Source: Tethya wilhelma
Taxonomy: Eukaryota > Porifera > Demospongiae > Tethyida > Tethyidae
Assembly (NCBI GenBank): GCA_964030475.1
Contig: CAXIPT010000005.1
Span: 3,500,097 to 3,564,096, forward strand
DNA length: 64,000 nucleotides
Direction of reading: 5' to 3'
Shown: one piece after another, positions 22,240 through 33,928 of the stretch
Numbering within the stretch: position 1 is the stretch's first letter
Layout of the letters: each line of letters opens with the position of its first letter
Notes under the pieces: model-generated
Told to the model about the DNA's origin: nothing
The model's database searches: none
Seen by the model: only the letters and a program-made list of their open reading frames with translations
Made by a program: the position numbers and the translations under genes

Positions 22240-23185
22240 CTAAATTGAACAAAGAAAATTATGCGTTCCAAAACGCGTAGGCGATTTGTCACAGTCACTT
22301 CCGGTAGGCGTAACGTAACGTAGGCAAAATGCGTGTAGGCGAACGTTACCAAACTTGTCTCTCATTTTGCCCACAGGAAGAATTCCTTAGCCATTCCATC
22401 TTGTTTGCGTTCTTTTTGCAATTTAGCCATTCCTTACATTTCCAATCTTTTTTTTTACTTGTTTGTTCTCATTTCCCCATAATTCTACAAATTACGTTTG
22501 AGTTGGTGTGTGTAGCTAGCTACAGAGCTAGTAGTCTGGCAAGCCAGACAGCGGCGAGCTGCTGAGCTTAGTGGTAAGTTGTGGCCTGCTTGATACTGAA
22601 GTGAAACACAAATCTCAGTCATTTGGAGGCAGGAGCTGTATCATAAGATTTACTTGCCTTTCTATATGTTAAGAGCAACCAGGTATCACAAAATAGTTCC
22701 AGTGCATTTAATTCCAAATAACGCACACTTTTGTATGTAGAAAGGGTCATCAATTTGAATTTTCTAGAAGCTAATGAATTATGCATGAGTGTAGAAATTA
22801 ATGGCGGCCATATGGAGGAGGCGCTTTTCGCCTTGTATCTAGCTACTTAATGAGAGGTGCTAAAAACCGATGGCAAAAGCGACTGTCCCGGAAGAAACCA
22901 AGTTCGTTCGTTCAAGAATCAGCTTCTGAAAGTGAATAGTCTCTGAGAAAAGTTGAGCCAAGATAGAAGAATAAGAAGAAGATGGAGAAAATTGGAGGTT
23001 TGGCATGTTTGTGTTTGTTACTTTAGCAATGGTTTTAGGCCATATTTTTGGGCTCATTAGAAAGAGAAAGAGCTAAATAGTAGCTTAAGAAGCCTTTTAG
23101 TGCTAAGTGCTCGGTTTTTGCAGAGTTATTCGCGTGAATATTTGTATTGCGCTAATGGGCCATCCGTGCCATTTCTGTGTACCTG
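22240..23185 (-). mobile_element. A/B element, subfamily 2, minus orientation
   Basis: Half of a foldback B (22355-22461) preceded by CACTTCCGGTAGGCGTAACG, then a linker remnant and body A2 (22680-23185). The preceding CTTCCGGTAG...ATGCGTGTAGGC block is shared with the copy at 28400-29110, so both descend from one longer element. The terminal hairpin is lost here. Confidence 0.7.
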
Positions 23186-23213
23186 GTTGCTCTTCTTAAG
23201 AGATTTTGATTAT

Positions 23214-23262
23214 TCCCAGTACGGTAGTAACTGGGTACATAGGAATGGCACGGATGGCCCAT
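23214..23262 (+). mobile_element. Element A, terminal hairpin fragment
   Basis: TTCCCAGTACGGTAGTAACTG with one inserted base, followed by GGAATGGCACGGATGGCCCA. It is flanked by TA on the left and truncated on the right. Confidence 0.7.
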
Positions 23263-23604
23263 TCTTCTTTTCTTTGTAGGTGTGTCACTGGTATCTGGAT
23301 CTAGTGTTACTTCCTGCAAATTTCTCTTACATTTCAGTTAGATGGACCTGTAGGTGTTTACAAAACTTGTTAGAGGCTACAACTCATGATTAAACCCAAA
23401 ACTTACATGGAAGCCACTCCACTGCTATTAAGTCTGTAGTAGTGTATTTTAGCACACACACACTGAACTACATGTAGGTTCCGAAATAAGTGAAAAATCA
23501 ACTGAGATGTTAGAGCAAGAATCAAATGGTATATCATGTTTAGTTCATAAACAAACTTTCATGTGCACACACACACACACACACACACAGACTATTCTGT
23601 AACA

Positions 23605-24245
23605 CTCAGGTTTGTTAAGGCATGTATCAGCCATTTTGGCAATGCAAAAGTTTTGTTAAGAATATCTTTGGTTTTAAGCATTTAAATTTGGTACAAATAT
23701 TTACCACTGCAGTTTCTTCAGACACACCAAGTTTGAGCATCACGTGATAAAGGGGGGCGGGGCTGGTCCAAATAAATGAACTTTTAAAATGCGCAACTGT
23801 AGCTAATTAGCCACGCCCACCAAAAATTTTTTGTGACATAACCCAACGGTGGGCAATGTATTGGGGGGTGGAACCTAGGGGTGTGGTAATTAGCTGTAGA
23901 GATATTCTAGTGTTGCATATTTAATCAGGTGTGCATTTATTAGAATTTGAGGTTTTTGAAGCATTTCTCCGAAACTAAAGCTCAATCCAAGTTGTTCCAG
24001 GCAGAATAGAAAAGATACAAGTTTTGTGTCAAAATTTGGTAGGTGTGGCTAATTAGCTACAGTTGTGCATTTTTAAAAGTGCATTTATTTGGACTAGCCC
24101 CGCCCCCCTTGATCATGTGATGCTAAAACTTGGTGTATGTAAAGACACTCCAGTGGTAAATATTTGTACCAAGTTTCAAAGCTTAGAAATAAACCATTAC
24201 AAAGATATCCTTAACTAAACTTTTACATGCGTTAACTAACCTGAG
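23605..24245. mobile_element. Foldback MITE H, about 640 bases
   Basis: Arms of about 210 nt are inverted copies: left CTCAGGTTTGTTAAGGCATG, GGTACAAATATTTACCACTG and CACGTGATAAAGGGGGGCGG; right the mirror set ending CCTGAG. The centre (23850-24040) is unique. There is no frame. The target duplication is not evident. Confidence 0.75.
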
Positions 24246-24687
24246 CAAGTGATTTAGGGTTTATCTTTGGCTCAGTGGTTTCTTGACTAGTAAATCTTCC
24301 ATGTTGTGTGTGTGTGCACATATGAGTTAGTAATAATAGATCAATAAAAGCTAATCTACCATTTGATTCTTGTTCCAACTCTTAAGTTGATTCTTCACTA
24401 TTTTCTGAGTGTACATGTTAGTGTATGTGTGAGGTCTTGCTTGTTGTATGTTACCGTGGCTATTAGTAGCTATATGACAGCAATAGAAGTGCCACTTATA
24501 CTTGTAGGTTCATTCACCTCAATGACTTCGTTGCTGGTACTTCTTTTTTCAGTTTGCTTGTTTTTTTTTCTGTCTAGTTGGTCTTGCATTTTTCCATATC
24601 TGGGTAATCTCCTACAAATGACCATGCATCATATGCAAACAATTGAGTTCCATTCAAGTCTCTTAGAATTTAGTTACGTTTCTCAAT

Positions 24688-25313
24688 TAATGAAAGCACC
24701 AAGGTGCATAAACATGGGCGCACTGAACTATCATGCACAACTAAACATGTATGAGTGACCTAAGACCAGCACCATGATGAGGTCAGTGTCAGCCTAGAAT
24801 TGAGCTGTGGTCAACCTAGTTAGTAAAATATTTAAACCTCTATTTAGAAATTCATTGAATATAATTCTGACACTTGTAGTACTTGCAACTGAATTGAATG
24901 CTCAGCTCTAGCTAGCTATTTCAGTACACTGAATACTAGTCAGCCTGACAGGCATTACAAAGCACACAATTAACCTACTATGATGGATACTTCTACACCA
25001 TCTCACTATATTCAATTTGCAATCAATCAGAGTTACTTACCTGCTCAAGCAACTAAGCCAGCCAAACTCAAGTCCTTCTAGTAGTCCATGATTCAAGCTG
25101 TACTGTTTCTAGATAACGCACACTATATGGGGCGGGACCAATGGGTGCGGTTTCGAAGCTAAGCGCTTAAAGAAGCACAAAAGCCTCAAATCTCAGAAAC
25201 TACGGTGTTTTGCAAGATTCTACACAACAAATTTCTAGATAATTTTGATTCATGAACGTAAGTACCTTCCGTTTGGACCATAGAGCTGCCATTCTTCAGT
25301 AACAGACAGATAG

Positions 25314-25345
<32 letters not shown>

Positions 25346-25370
25346 TGACTACCATAATCCTCTGCACGTG
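24688..25370 (+). repeat. Dispersed repeat E, copy 2
   Basis: Partner of 12577-13371, ending in a (CA)n run (25314-25342) and TGACTACCATAATCCTCTGC. No conserved frame. Confidence 0.6.
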
Positions 25371-25377
25371 CCGAGGT

Positions 25378-25587
25378 TTAATTATAGTCACTTGATGGTT
25401 CTTTCAAACAAGCAAGGCATTCATGACTAATATCAATGAATAGTAAATCACTATAATTTATGATATTATTGCCTTTAAAGACAATAACATCACAGTTGTC
25501 TTCATCCTTTTCTCTCCATATAACCAAAAAGTGTAGTTCTGCAGAGTGAATATTTTGTGAATAGAGTGAATAGAAATGAGGCGACAT
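25378..25587 (-). CDS. Candidate small exon or gene, unknown
   Basis: A 69-codon ATG-initiated minus-strand frame with hydrophobic-acidic composition (AELHFLVIWREKDEDNCDVI, LLFIDISHECLACLKEP). No splice signals decide its limits and I recognise no family. It may be chance in AT-rich DNA. Confidence 0.2.
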   Translation of the reverse strand: MSPHFYSLYSQNIHSAELHFLVIWREKDEDNCDVIVFKGNNIINYSDLLFIDISHECLACLKEPSSDYN

Positions 25588-25939
25588 GGTGGCACGTGCA
25601 TGTCAGGAAACGAGGTGACCAAAATTTTCTTGACAGGCATAGCTATAGTAGTTTTCCAGATATAGCTCTTGCAAGCGGCCCTGCCTCCACACATGGCTTT
25701 CTAGAAAAAATGTTGTAAAATTGTTGCTACGTGAAATATGGGCGGTCCGTATACTCTCCATATCATAATTAGATCACGTATACTACATGCTAAACATTAC
25801 CATAGCCAGCCGGCTGAAAATTATTTCGTGAGAAGTGAGTAGCTAAGAAAGAAGACCCAGGAGACAGCTGATGGACTCAAGGAGGTAAGCACTTGCTAGT
25901 AGAGAGATACAGTAATTAAGTTCTAAGAAATAAGATACA

Positions 25940-26230
25940 AGGGGTGGCGACTTCCATATGTACAGTACTTGCATCTGCGACTGCGGTCAAAATTTGACCA
26001 TGCAAAAAGTTGAGTTTGACCCTCAACCAGCACTAAAATTTGAGCTTGACCCTTGACCGTAGCTGTGGAATTTAGCGCATTGAGCTGCATGAGATAATTT
26101 TTGACGATCTTTACCAATTTTGACCATTTTGAATTCTATTTTAACCGTTGACCAGCACTAAAATCTCACTTTGACTGTTGACCATCATTTTGACCACGAA
26201 AGTACAGTGCATATGGGAGTCGCCACCCCT
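25940..26230. mobile_element. hAT-like MITE F, copy 2
   Basis: Ends AGGGGTGGCGAC and its inverse GTCGCCACCCCT. The interior is a degenerate series of TTTGACC and TTGACC words as in 6988-7263. It ends six bases before repeat K copy 2. Confidence 0.75.
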
Positions 26231-26236
26231 TGAAGA

Positions 26237-26428
26237 TAAGCGTCAAAATAACCTGTACACAATCGCCGTACAGGGAGAGGCATTACCTACGAGTAGAAAT
26301 GTACAGTATGAAAGCGCTTGGCTTAGACAAGCATGTACAAAGCTTTAGCTAATCTTTCCTTTCTGTCAATGTGCTGTAGCAAAATTTTGAGATTAGTCAG
26401 CTTATAAGTGAGAGAGAACATCAAATAA
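26237..26428 (+). repeat. Dispersed repeat K, copy 2
   Basis: Partner of 418-603. Differences are scattered substitutions and small indels. Confidence 0.7.
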
Positions 26429-26881
26429 TAAATTATTTTTAGTGGCAGTTATCTTGCTCATAAATATTCACTACCGTTTGTTGCACAGCATAGCGACTGT
26501 TCAGTCTGCACGATGACTTACAATTTCCCATACATTTTCAGTCACAGCCGGGAAACACGTGCATTCTGTTTTCCATGCCAATCATTGTGTAGTTTATGTT
26601 TCATGACGTAAGCCTAGTGCTCCCTCACTTAATTTCAATCCATAAGATTACGATTACTAAGAGTAACAAGTACTAGTTTCTTGGCAGCTGAGTACTAATT
26701 TTATTATTAACGTTTTACGTCACACTACGTCACACTAAGTTAGCACGTGAGCAAAGAAGGTGAAAAGGACAAAATTGAACAATTTTCAATCTTTCACTTC
26801 GAATATCTTTTGTTATTCAAGGATAATCGACACTGTTTGCCGCTTTGTGGTTAATTAGCAGCCCTCATCCACTACACCTGT

Positions 26882-26925
26882 NNNNNNNNNNNNNNNNNNN
26901 NNTGTGTGTGTGTGTGTGTGTGTGT
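26882..26925. repeat. Gap of 21 N followed by (TG)n
   Basis: Unresolved bases at 26882-26902, then about 11 TG units. Assembly probably failed at this microsatellite, so sequence on the two sides need not be contiguous. Confidence 0.9.
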
Positions 26926-27616
26926 CAAGTGTTTGTTGGATTAAAAGAAACTGCTAATGAGGCATCTTCAGCTCTAAGACATTGTACTGAGTTAGTTCAC
27001 ACGTTGACCTCCATGACAGATTTCTCTAGCAAGCCAATTCTCTTGATCTACAGTGATGGTGGGCCTGATCACAGGATTACATATCTTAATTACAACTAAA
27101 ATTGCTTTCATCTGAACCTTTCAAAATCTGATCCGGACTTTCTTGCTGCAGTTCGAACTGCTCCATTTCAGTCATGGAAGAAAGGATTATGTCTATTTTT
27201 AATTTAGCATTACAGGGAGTTGGATTGCAGAAATGCCATCACAATTCGAGTCAGCAATTTCTTCATGCAATTCTATCAAGGAAATTTGCAATGCATGTTC
27301 CAATTATCCTGGACTAAAGGAGGCTATAGTGATGAGTATTGAACCTGTGAAAATTCTCCTTGATACACTGTTTAGGAAATTGGAATTGAAAGAGAGGTCA
27401 TTCCAAGTTTTCCATTCTAGTTCATCATCAGAACTAGATGAATTTTGGAATACTACCTTGTCAACTCTGACTAGGTCTGACACAAGAGCTAAGAAAGTGC
27501 TAAAGGAAAAGGATGGTATAAGAACATTCCTTGAACATTGCTGCAGAGAAAGACACTATATGTTTTGCATCAAGAAATGTGGCAATGCTGAGTGCCAGAC
27601 ATGCTCCTCTCCTTGC
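26926..27616 (+). pseudogene. Decayed transposon-like gene with DGGPDHR motif
   Basis: Frames encode GLKETANEASSALRHCTELV, then KPILLIYSDGGPDHRITYLN, then a stop. A shifted segment (PDFLAAVRTAPFQSWKKG) follows, and then 27233-27616 with ICNACSNYPGLKEAIVMSIE, FLEHCCRERHYMFCIKKCGN and CQTCSSPC. This motif order (DGGPDHR, AVRTAP..SW, RHY.F..KKCG) is typical of a high-copy DDE-like gene family I recall from sponges and cnidarians. Its exact class is unclear to me. At least two frame breaks and missing segments show it is dead. It stops at the N at 27617. Confidence 0.55.
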
Positions 27617-27624
27617 NATTAATT

Positions 27625-28170
27625 TTGTGTTGTTCATTCCACATGCACACACAGTCAGAGTTCTCTTGTCCTGTCTGTACACACCATGGTAAGTACTTAC
27701 TATACACCCCACATCTTTCTTGTTGTTCATAATTTTGTTCATTTCACACGGACACACACACTGTCGGAGTCCATCTTTCTTGTTTATATTTGTGTTGTTC
27801 ATTCCACACTCACACACACTGTCGGAGTTCTCTTGTCCTGTCTGTACACACCATGGTAAGTACTTACTATTCACCCCACATCTTTCTTGTTGTTTATAAT
27901 TTTGTTCATTCCACACGCACACGCACTGTCGGAGTCCATCTTTCTTGTTGTTTATATTTGTGTTGTTCATTCCACATGCACACCACTGTCGGAGTTCTTT
28001 TGTTCTGTCTGTACACACCATAATAAGTACTTACTACACACCCCACATCTTTCTTGTTGTTTATATTTATGTTGTTCCATCCATTTCCATCTTTCTTGTT
28101 GTTTATATTTGTGTTGTTCATTCCACACACACACACTGTCTGAGTTCTCTTGTCCTGTCTGTACACACCA
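27625..28170 (+). repeat. Tandem repeat, units of about 110-170 bases
   Basis: Four or so units, each built from GTTGTTCATTCCACAC, a CACACAC tract, TGTCGGAGTTCTCTTGTCCT, GTCTGTACACACCATGGTAA and CCCCACATCTTTCTTGTTG. Units differ by internal deletion. Long frames on both strands are by-products of the period. Each full unit contains a donor-like ATGGTAAGTACTT. Confidence 0.8.
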
Positions 28171-28369
28171 TGGAACAAATTGATCTCTCCTTTACAACTG
28201 TGCTGAACTCCAATTCTGTTGTATTATTACCTGTTCTGAGTGTCTCTATGTTGTGCTAAATAAGTTTTCCCTACCGAAGATTCCATTTTACAAAGCTATA
28301 AGAACAAACAGAACGCTAAGAACACGCGAGCTTGAAATCTAGAGGCTTTCTTAGATTCTCTTCGCGTTT

Positions 28370-29110
28370 TTTAATTTATGCAGATTAAGTAATTGAACCA
28401 CTTCCGGTAGTGTAGGCGAAATGCGTGTAGGCAAAACGTTACAAAACCGAGAGACTCAATAAGGAGATTGTTAAATGCAGCCCATACAGGAAGAATTCTG
28501 CACACACCCTAACAGCCACTTCCATTTTGTTTGCGTTCTTTTTACAATTTAGCCATTCCTGTGTCTCATTACATTTCCAATGTTTTTTTTACTTGTCACA
28601 AAATAGTTCCAGGTGCTAGGCAACTTGCATTTGAATTCCAAATAACGCACACTTTTGTGTGTGGAAAGGGTCGTCAATTTGAATTTTCTAGAAGCTAATG
28701 AAGCTAATGAATTATGCATGATGCCATATGGAGAAGGCGCTGTTCGCCTTGTATCTAGCTACTCAATGACAGGCGCTAAAAACTGATGGCAAAAGCGACT
28801 GTCCCGGAAGAAACCAAATTTGTTCGTTCAAGAATCAGCTTCTGAAAGTGAATAGTCTCTGAGAAAAGTTGAGCCAAGATAGAAGAAGAATAAGAAGATG
28901 AAGAAATTGGAGGTTTGGCATGTTTGTGTTTGTTACTTTAGCGATGGTTTTAGGCCATGTTTTTGGGCTCATTAAAAAGAGAAAGAGCTAAATAGTAGCT
29001 CAAGAAGCCTTTTAGTGCTAAGCGCTCAGGTTTTGCAGAGTTATTCGCGTGAATATTTGTATTGCGCTAATGGCCATTCCTGTGTACCCAGTACTACCGT
29101 ACTAGGAATA
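28370..29110 (-). mobile_element. A/B element, subfamily 2, with hairpin
   Basis: CACTTCCGGTAGTGTAGGCG, half foldback B (28474-28596), then body A2 and the hairpin CCCAGTACTACCGTACTAGG at 29091-29110. Compared with 22240-23185 the linker is deleted: B runs directly into CACAAAATAGTTCC. Confidence 0.75.
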
Positions 29111-29436
29111 AATGCAGGAACACCAGGAAGATTTGTTGATTAGGACTTGACTTGGATTGAACTTTGTAAGCTGCTGTTGTGATAATATTCAAGTTGTTAA
29201 GTATTTGCGCATGCGCATATCATCACACAATCAGCGAGTGGTCACAAAGAAAAATTGCCGCTCAAAAACGCTGTTCGCGTTTGTTTACAATTTATTGCAT
29301 TAAACGTCAAACTGCATTTTTGTCAAATGTGTTTTATTGTTTTTTTACAATAAATTGGAGCATCTTTTGCACGAGCAGTGGATGCAGTGAACAAAGTGTT
29401 TCTATATGTAATTATGGTGCTGCCAGTGATAAGGAT
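29111..29436. other. Unassigned spacer
   Basis: Contains GCGCATGCGCAT near 29207 as in the C body, but no clear element boundary. No gene supported. Confidence 0.3.
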
Positions 29437-29870
29437 CATTCCCAGTACGGTAGTACTGGGTACATAGGAATGGCACGGATGGCCCATTAGCACAATACAA
29501 ATATTCATGCAAATAACTCTGCAAAAACTGAGCACTTGGCTCTAAAAGGCTTCTCAAGCTACTATTTAGCTCTTTCTCTTTCTAATGAGCCCAAAAACAT
29601 GGCCTAAAACTATCACTAAAGTACCAAACTAAAATATGCCCAAACCTCCATCTTCTTCTTATTCTTCTTCTTCTATCTTGGCTCAACTGACTATTCACTT
29701 ATAGAAGCTGATTCTTGAACGAACAAACTTGGTTTCTTTGGGGACAGTCGCTTTTGCCATCGGTTTTTTGTGTCTCTCATTGAGTTGCTAGATACAAGGC
29801 GAAAAGCGCCTTCTCCATATGGCGACCATTAATTTCTAAATCATGCATTGACCTCTTACTTACTTAAATT
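29437..29870 (+). mobile_element. Element A, subfamily 2, plus orientation
   Basis: Hairpin TTCCCAGTACGGTAGTACTG, the body to CATTAATTTCTAAATCATGC, then truncated. It carries the GGACAGTCGCTTTTGCCATC variant that defines subfamily 2. Confidence 0.75.
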
Positions 29871-30717
29871 TGCCGGGCGTCACAAGGGACAATTAAGCAA
29901 CAAACATGCACAGATACAAAGCTCATAATTACACATAAAGTAACTATGGGGTGTGGCGCGGCCAACACCAGCAAACCTGAGCTGAGAGCTGTCCCAGCTA
30001 TAGAGAGGTGTAAAGCGTTCAACACCTGATGTGCCAGGATCAGGGGAGAGTGCCTTTGCACTGATTGAACTAATCATTTACACCCTGAATCCCAGCACCT
30101 CCAATCTTAAGCATGCCAAAACTCCAAATCGGAGCCAGGAGCGTCCTAACTAATATGGTGTGACGCAGTCAACACCAATGGGTGGGCTGCCACCCCGTGC
30201 ACATAATCCACAGCAGGGGATCCCTGCAACCAAGCACACATAATGTTATGGTGTTTCTTATAACTATTTATATCTAGCTGACAGGGATTAATTGACACAG
30301 ATTTACTTTAGTCTTTTAAACACTTAATCTTTTTCAATCAAATTCTAACACAAGGTGGATCACATGATCCCACTATTACATCATAAGCTACAATGGCACT
30401 ACATTGCATCCCTCGTTTCCTTAAAGTTCAACCTACATTTACAAGACACAACAAAGTAATACTATAACTTTTCGCACAAATCGATTATTAATTATTATTT
30501 AACATTCATAAATATTCTGTCCATACTGATTTATTTGTATGTGGTTTCTCCTGGGATATCTTCCCACTTGTCTATTTTGATTTTGATTTTGAATTACCTT
30601 GTCTGGATTTGGGTTTTCATTTGTGGTGCTGATTTCATCACTCCACTGGCTTGCATGTTTACTCTTTTGAACAAGGATGCATTTCGAGTGACATACTTAC
30701 CACTACGGAAGGCTGTT
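29871..30717. other. Repeat-derived but unclassified sequence
   Basis: 29880-30230 has phrases such as GGTGTGGCGCGGCCAACACC and GGTGTGACGCAGTCAACACC, which repeat loosely and suggest a degenerate internal duplication. A short plus-strand hydrophobic frame at 30535-30780 has no motif. No gene is supported. Confidence 0.35.
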
Positions 30718-30926
30718 ATCAGCGGTGGATTCTTGCAAATGAGCACACATAATTCACAGCGTTGGATCCTCGCAAATTAGCACACATAATCCACAGCAGT
30801 GGATTCCTGCAAATGAGCATACATAATCCACGGCGGTGGACTCTTGCAAATGAGCACCCATAATTAACCCACAGCGGTGGGTTCTTGCAACTGAGCATAC
30901 ATAGTCCGCAGTGGTGGATTCTTGGC
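30718..30926 (+). repeat. Minisatellite, about 37-base unit, 5.4 copies
   Basis: Units of the form AGCGGTGGATTCTTGCAAAT then GAGCACACATAATCCAC repeat in tandem with substitutions; one unit has a 4-base insertion (30856). No reading frame is kept. Confidence 0.85.
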
Positions 30927-31509
30927 TAGTGGACGTAGCTAATTGCTAAATTCCCATGCATGCCCGATCATTTATTGTACAGTAGTCCAGAGCAACTAGG
31001 CATTATTTATACAACCTCGAGCATGCGTTCTAACAAATACCAGTTCCTAACTCTTGAGATTAAGGTAGAGGCTTCATTCCCTCACGATATATACTCGCAT
31101 ATGGGCAAAGACCTCTTTTACTTGGGTGGTCCCAAGTTATTTGCTCTCCTTAATCATCGGGTATCAAAAACGATGATTCCGTCCCTAAGTAAAAGGAGTT
31201 ATTTTTAAAGTAATCCAAAGGTAACGTAATGAATTTAATTGGGAATCATGATTAACTCTTGAAGTAAAACAAAGGTTAACTTGAACGAAATAAACATATT
31301 CAGGTAACTTGCACGGTAACAACACTAGAATAAACAACATTGTTCAGAAATACTAACTCATACCGTGAGCAAAAACAACTTATAAACTTAAGAAAGCAAA
31401 ACATAGAACAGCAGAAAGGAAACAACAACAAAAAAAACTGAGACACACCCATATAGGTATAGGCAAATCAAATAAAATGGTTCAGTTAGAGATCTGCAAG
31501 CAGCCTGGC
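30927..31509. other. Probable 3' flank of the DIRS-like element, unresolved
   Basis: No coding exon is recognised. Position suggests that terminal or internal complementary repeats of the DIRS-like element could lie here, but I cannot identify them by eye. Confidence 0.3.
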
Positions 31510-32405
31510 TGGGATATTGACTAATTCTGACCTCGGTGTCTGGATATAGAGTTGGTATGCAGTGCTTGTCAAGTGGCCTAATGTCTTGATGGTAGTTTCA
31601 GGTATTCCACAAGCGGCCGCTGTTCTCGCTGTCCCGATTCTAAACGAGTATCCTTTATATCCGAACTATTGATACCCTCAGATTCCTGCATGTTGGCTGT
31701 AAAGCTTTGACGCGTCAAGAAGGAGCCATTTTGCCAGATGAATAGGGGACCAATTTTCTCCCCAAGAACTGCCAAGTAGTTTAGTATCGCACTGACCGGA
31801 CAAATTCGTCCATCCACACAGCCGAGGTGTATGGTACTACCCAATCCAAACTGGTCGGTCGTGGAGAATTTTATCTGGACGGCGATCACTGACAGATTAT
31901 TGTGGCTGTCTACTGCTATGTCCTTGCTGGTTAGGTGGTGAGTAGGAGAGAAGGCCGATTGCGATGGCACAGTGAATTCAGCACACCTTAAGAAGCCACA
32001 AAAGGCTAAACAGCAGGCCGCCCAGAACATAGTAGAGTCGAATGAAGGGGAAGCTAGAAACCGACTGTTTAATGGCCAACATGATCACTGGAGTTACTGG
32101 AAGTCAGGGTGGTGATGCTTTCGGGTTGATGCGTTGGACACCCTTCAAAGCCAGTTGTAGCCAGAGCAGGGGGTCGTCCAGACCTGCCATGATGTGCAGG
32201 TGCCTAACTCCAGATAGGTATGATCTAATGGTACTATGTACTCTTGACTGGGCCATCTCGGCCACGAATAGTATGAGGTAGCTGGTAACGGGGTCAGATT
32301 GATGCGGCGGCAAAATTCCAGGAATAGGTCAGCGGTTAAGTCATAAACTTTCTTTGTGCTTGTGGCGATACCCATCTTTACCAACTTGCAAGCTTGCTCC
32401 TCCAA
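31510..32405 (-). pseudogene. DIRS-like element: tyrosine recombinase
   Basis: Minus-strand frames encode an N-terminal SAM-like part (LVKMGIATSTKKVYDLTADL, SQSRVHSTIRSYLSGVRHLH-type text within 32104-32313). The catalytic part follows: LAFCGFLRCAEFTVPS, then after a frame change SFRIGTARTAAACGIPETTI, KTLGHLTSTAYQLYIQTP. The Arg of SFRIG, His of LGH and Tyr of YQLYI match the tyrosine recombinase box. DIRS elements use this enzyme instead of an integrase. Frameshifts separate the parts, so it is inactive. It follows RNase H on the same strand, the DIRS gene order. Confidence 0.8.
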
Positions 32406-33650
32406 GAGGGCAAAGTCCAGTCGACTCTACCACCAGGTCCCATATCACAGTTGGAATGGGGATTGGAAGTGGTGAAGCCTTGATGGAGGAAAAGAAAACA
32501 TTCAGATTATTTCTGGACAGTGCATCAGCCATTGTGTTTGCTGAGCCCTGAATGTGCTCCACAGACAACCAAATGTCGAAGCGGGCGCAAGCAAAATGGA
32601 GACACCGCAGCAGGTGCATGAGAATACGGTCTTTGCTGGTTCTAGACTTCAGCACCTCCATCACTGCCATGTTGTCTGATCTGATGCGTACATGTGTGTT
32701 GGCCCATGATCTGCTGCTGCTAGGAACTAGCTCCTTGCATGCTATGTTCTCCTCCTTCCACGAATCCTGCCATTTGCTGTCCCCCGAGTCATGTCGTGTT
32801 CTCGGACGCTTTCATCAAGTGGGGATGCGGAGCCTTTTGGAACACTGAGTGGTTCCACTGAATATGGGCCTGCAGTACAACTCTGACTTGAAATAGGCAG
32901 TTAGTTGGATCCAGTGATCCAGCTAAGAGCAGGAGGCTGCTAGGTCGATCATCCTCCTCACAAAAAGCCTGCCTGGGATAATCACCTTGCTGGCATGGCT
33001 TAGTAGGCTAATCAAGGACAGGAGGTCTCTCTTGATGGCAGCTTTGCATCTTAGCCATTGTGCTATCGTTTCCTGTAAGAGTTCTGTTCGTTCCTTGGGG
33101 AGACGCATCGACATTTCCACCGTGTCAAACTCAATGCCTAGGAAGATGATCACACATGTTGGGCCCTCGATTTTTTCTATAGCCAGAGGGATACTCAGGC
33201 GGTGGTACGCCTCGATGGTAAGGCATAGATTCTTGAGACATTCTTCCAAGCCCGCTGCCCCAAATATTATAAAATCGTCGATGTAGTGCCAGCTTGAGAT
33301 TCCTAGGTTATGTAGGATCCATTCCAGAGTGTCCGACACAGCACAGAAGATTTTCGGGGCCGACCTCAGTCCAAATGGCAATGTTGTGTCGATAAAGAAG
33401 TGGTCATCCCACTCCATCCCAAGTAGGCAGCGGTTGTCGGGGTGCACTGCGATGTTTCTGTAATGTCCATTTTTGCCATTTGGCATTCTCTTCCGATCGA
33501 GCCGCGTCATCCACTGTTGCATAATGAAGAGAGCATAAGTCTTTGACCACCCCGTCGTTCACACTGCAGCCATCCGGCGACAAAAGGTCTAGTATCAGCC
33601 TCCATTTTTAAGGCTTGTTGCGCTTCGGTATCACGCCAAAACGGCTTATA
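32406..33650 (-). pseudogene. DIRS-like element: reverse transcriptase and RNase H, 3' portion
   Basis: On the minus strand the RT resumes with ISRFGVIPKRNKP, CSVNDGVV and CSLHYATVDDA. It continues with TTLPFGLRSAPKIFCAVSDT and the active site WHYIDDFIIFG (near 33280), then FLGIEFDTVEMSMRLPKE. RNase H follows, with THVRIRSDNMAVMEVL and HIQGSANTMADALSRN (near 32530). Order RT, RNase H, recombinase and the ADALSR ending fit DIRS-type retroelements. Stops and shifts (near 33510 and around 32850) make it non-functional. The missing N-terminal RT part is at 38460-38838. Confidence 0.8.
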
Positions 33651-33810
33651 AGCACAGTCGATTTCAGCTGCGTTTGAACATTGTGTTCGTTGCACGTACG
33701 TTGCGGGCACGCGTGCGTCATTGCTGCGTAACGTTGCCCCATTCAGTTGGCGCCATGCCAGACCATGTGTAGCTTTTTTTGGTACAGTACTACTAATGGT
33801 AGCTACGCTT

Positions 33811-33821
33811 ATTCTATATAA
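33811..33821 (+). promoter_or_regulatory. TATA box of the accessory gene
   Basis: TCTATATAAAG lies about 110 bases upstream of the proposed start and inside the transposon end, the expected place for its promoter. Confidence 0.5.
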
Positions 33822-33928
33822 AGTGAGCTGTGATTCGGAGAAAATGGAACTGTGGTCTGCTTATAGCCACAAAGAGAGTTCTGAGGCTACCCATGTTAGA
33901 GTTGGTAGTTCTCTGGCCGAAGGCAAAG

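Noticed and set aside
24363..24758. A 131-codon hydrophobic plus-strand frame
   Set aside because: It begins at a non-ATG codon, overlaps repeat E, has composition typical of T-rich DNA and no motif or splice sites.
27500..28021. A 173-codon minus-strand frame rich in CGMNNTN and KKDG
   Set aside because: It follows the period of the tandem repeat array; the repeated peptide mirrors the DNA repeat, not a protein family.
30718..30926. Possible CRISPR array
   Set aside because: The 37-base units are contiguous and degenerate without spacers, and the DNA is eukaryotic; it is a minisatellite.
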